Of a stretch of DNA of 5,998 nt, positions 4,976 through 5,998 are shown piece after piece. The stretch covers positions 1-5,998 of the forward strand of contig CACZOW010000241.1 of NCBI GenBank assembly GCA_902782885.1. The letters are read 5' to 3'. The translations under genes and the position numbers were made by a program. Within the stretch, counting starts at the first letter, position 1. Every line of letters begins with the position of its first letter. The notes below the pieces were generated by a model. The model was not told the DNA's origin, did not search any database, and saw only the letters and a program-made list of their open reading frames with translations. The DNA comes from an uncultured Ruminococcus sp. Its GTDB lineage: Bacteria; Bacillota; Clostridia; UBA1212; UBA1255.

Positions 4976-5461
4976 TCACACGGGCTGCGCGGTCAATTGC
5001 GAAAAACTGTGCGCTATGGCGATCGCCAGTGCATCGGCGGCGTCGTCCGGCTTCGGGACACTGTCCAGTTTGAGCATCACTTTTACCATCTGCTGGACCT
5101 GCTTTTTCTCCGCGCGGCCGTAACCCACCACGGTCATCTTGACCTGCAGCGGCGTGTATTCAAATACCGGGATGCCGTATTCGGCGAGCGTTTCCACCGC
5201 CACGCCGCGGCCCTGCGCCACTTTGATCGCGGTGGTGGTGTTGCTGTTGAAGAACAGTTCCTCGATCGCCGCCGCGTCCGGTCTATATTCGCGGATCAGG
5301 TCGGACAGTTCGTTCCGGATCGCCAGCAGACGCTGCGTGAACGGCATGCCCGCGGGCGTTGACACCGCGCCGTATTTGACCATCGAAAGCCGGTTGGCCA
5401 CGCTGTTCACCAGCCCGTAGCCCGTAATGGCGAAGCCGGGGTCAAGGCCCAGGATCAACAT
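4976..5461 (-). CDS. ruvC: Crossover junction endodeoxyribonuclease RuvC
   Basis: RuvC is the Holliday junction resolvase: a dimeric, Mg-dependent nuclease that cuts symmetrically opposed strands of the four-way junction after branch migration by RuvAB. The 161 residues match the family length and its RNase H-like fold. LGLDPG (4-9) carries catalytic Asp7, AIEELFF (65-71) carries Glu67, and DDAADALAIAIAH (139-151) carries Asp140 and Asp143, completing the acidic tetrad. GRGVAVE (84-90) and the Y102-T103-P104 / VK region also match. The ATG at 5461 overlaps the end of ruvB by 7 bp and has GGAGG six bases upstream inside ruvB, so translation is probably coupled. The product works directly with the upstream gene's product. 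No missing residues are seen. Confidence 0.96.
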   Translation of the reverse strand: MLILGLDPGFAITGYGLVNSVANRLSMVKYGAVSTPAGMPFTQRLLAIRNELSDLIREYRPDAAAIEELFFNSNTTTAIKVAQGRGVAVETLAEYGIPVFEYTPLQVKMTVVGYGRAEKKQVQQMVKVMLKLDSVPKPDDAADALAIAIAHSFSQLTAQPV

Positions 5462-5998
5462 TGTCCGCCTCCCTCGCCGTCAAACAGCGACAGCCGCCGG
5501 TCGGGTTCCGCGCTCCGCCCGTACGCGTCCGCGGGTGCGTCGTATCTGATGCCCAGGTGCTTGTACGCGAGCGGCAGCACTACCCGGCCGCGGGGCGTTT
5601 TGTTTATGAAGCCCAGCTGCAGCAGGTACGGCTCGTAAACGTCCTCTATGGTGGTGGCGTCTTCACCCGTTGCCGCCGCCAGCGTGTCCAGGCCCACGGG
5701 GCCGCCGCCGAACTTGCCGATCATGGTAAGCAGCACGTTGCGGTCTACGTTGTCCAGCCCCAGTTTGTCCACGTCCAGCATATCCAGTGATTCCCGCGCC
5801 ACGTGTTCGGTGATAACGCCGTCCGCCCGTATCTGCGCGAAGTCACGCACCCGGCGCAGCAGGCGGTTGGCAATACGCGGCGTGCCCCGCGACCGCATGG
5901 CGATCTCCCGTGCGCCGCCGTCGTCTATCTCGACTTTAAGTATCCCGGCGCTGCGGCGGACAATGCGCGAGAGTTCATCCACCGTGTACATCTCGAGG
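5455..5998 (-). CDS. ruvB: Holliday junction branch migration helicase RuvB (C-terminal part)
   Basis: Only the last 180 codons are inside the window; the 5' part, with the Walker motifs, continues past position 5998. An ATG at 5991 is in frame but internal, because the frame continues upstream as Leu-Glu. RuvB is the hexameric AAA+ motor that drives branch migration with RuvA. What is visible is the AAA lid with the sensor 2 region (RGTPRIANRLLRRVRDFAQ), then the winged-helix domain (LTMIGKFGGGPVGLDTLAAA, IEDVYEPYLLQLGF and TPRGR), all well conserved. After the usual final HLG there is a roughly 31-residue Asp/Arg/Gly-rich tail that is not typical. The stop codon overlaps the ruvC start, linking the two Holliday junction genes. 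Whether ruvA lies upstream cannot be seen. Confidence 0.96.
   Translation of the reverse strand, partial: LEMYTVDELSRIVRRSAGILKVEIDDGGAREIAMRSRGTPRIANRLLRRVRDFAQIRADGVITEHVARESLDMLDVDKLGLDNVDRNVLLTMIGKFGGGPVGLDTLAAATGEDATTIEDVYEPYLLQLGFINKTPRGRVVLPLAYKHLGIRYDAPADAYGRSAEPDRRLSLFDGEGGGQC

Overview
This window reads as a chromosomal segment of a moderately GC-rich, low-copy Gram-positive bacterium, most likely a member of the Clostridia (Bacillota). The inference rests on four things: the RuvB and RuvC sequence types, a signal peptidase I with a single N-terminal membrane anchor, a QueH-type epoxyqueuosine reductase, and strong AGGAGG-like ribosome binding sites with tightly overlapping genes. 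The taxonomic assignment is an inference from protein style, not from a marker gene.

Layout. Positions 1-428 carry no convincing gene. The first ~170 bases are AT-rich with several inverted repeats. This is followed by a GC-richer stretch with short tandem repeats and a probable extended -10 promoter. On the plus strand this promoter leads into one small gene, a GtrA-family four-helix membrane protein (429-992). Everything else lies on the minus strand and reads right to left: ruvB (5' end outside the window), ruvC, queH, lepB, rdgB, a DUF362/ferredoxin protein, and trmL. trmL converges on gtrA, and their coding 3' ends overlap by 20 bp.

The minus-strand genes form a compact operon. ruvB and ruvC overlap by 7 bp, ruvC and queH are 23 bp apart, queH and lepB share an ATGA, lepB and rdgB share a GTGA, and rdgB overlaps the DUF362 gene by 32 bp. 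Only DUF362-trmL has a real gap (81 bp). That gap is filled mostly by a perfect 35-bp tandem duplication and begins with a TATAAT box lying over the DUF362 stop codon. The operon is a mixed housekeeping set: Holliday junction processing (RuvB, RuvC), tRNA wobble modification (QueH for queuosine, TrmL for 2'-O-methylation of nucleotide 34), protein secretion (LepB), nucleotide-pool sanitation (RdgB), and a predicted iron-sulfur protein of unknown role.

I do not see a defence system, mobile element, CRISPR array, rRNA or tRNA gene. The most unusual items are the 115-residue Ala/Asp/Glu-rich cytoplasmic extension of LepB, the 35-bp duplication with its overlapping mini-ORFs in front of trmL, the gtrA/trmL convergent overlap with no visible terminator, and the structured gene-free region at the left edge. 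None of them amounts to a clearly new biological system.
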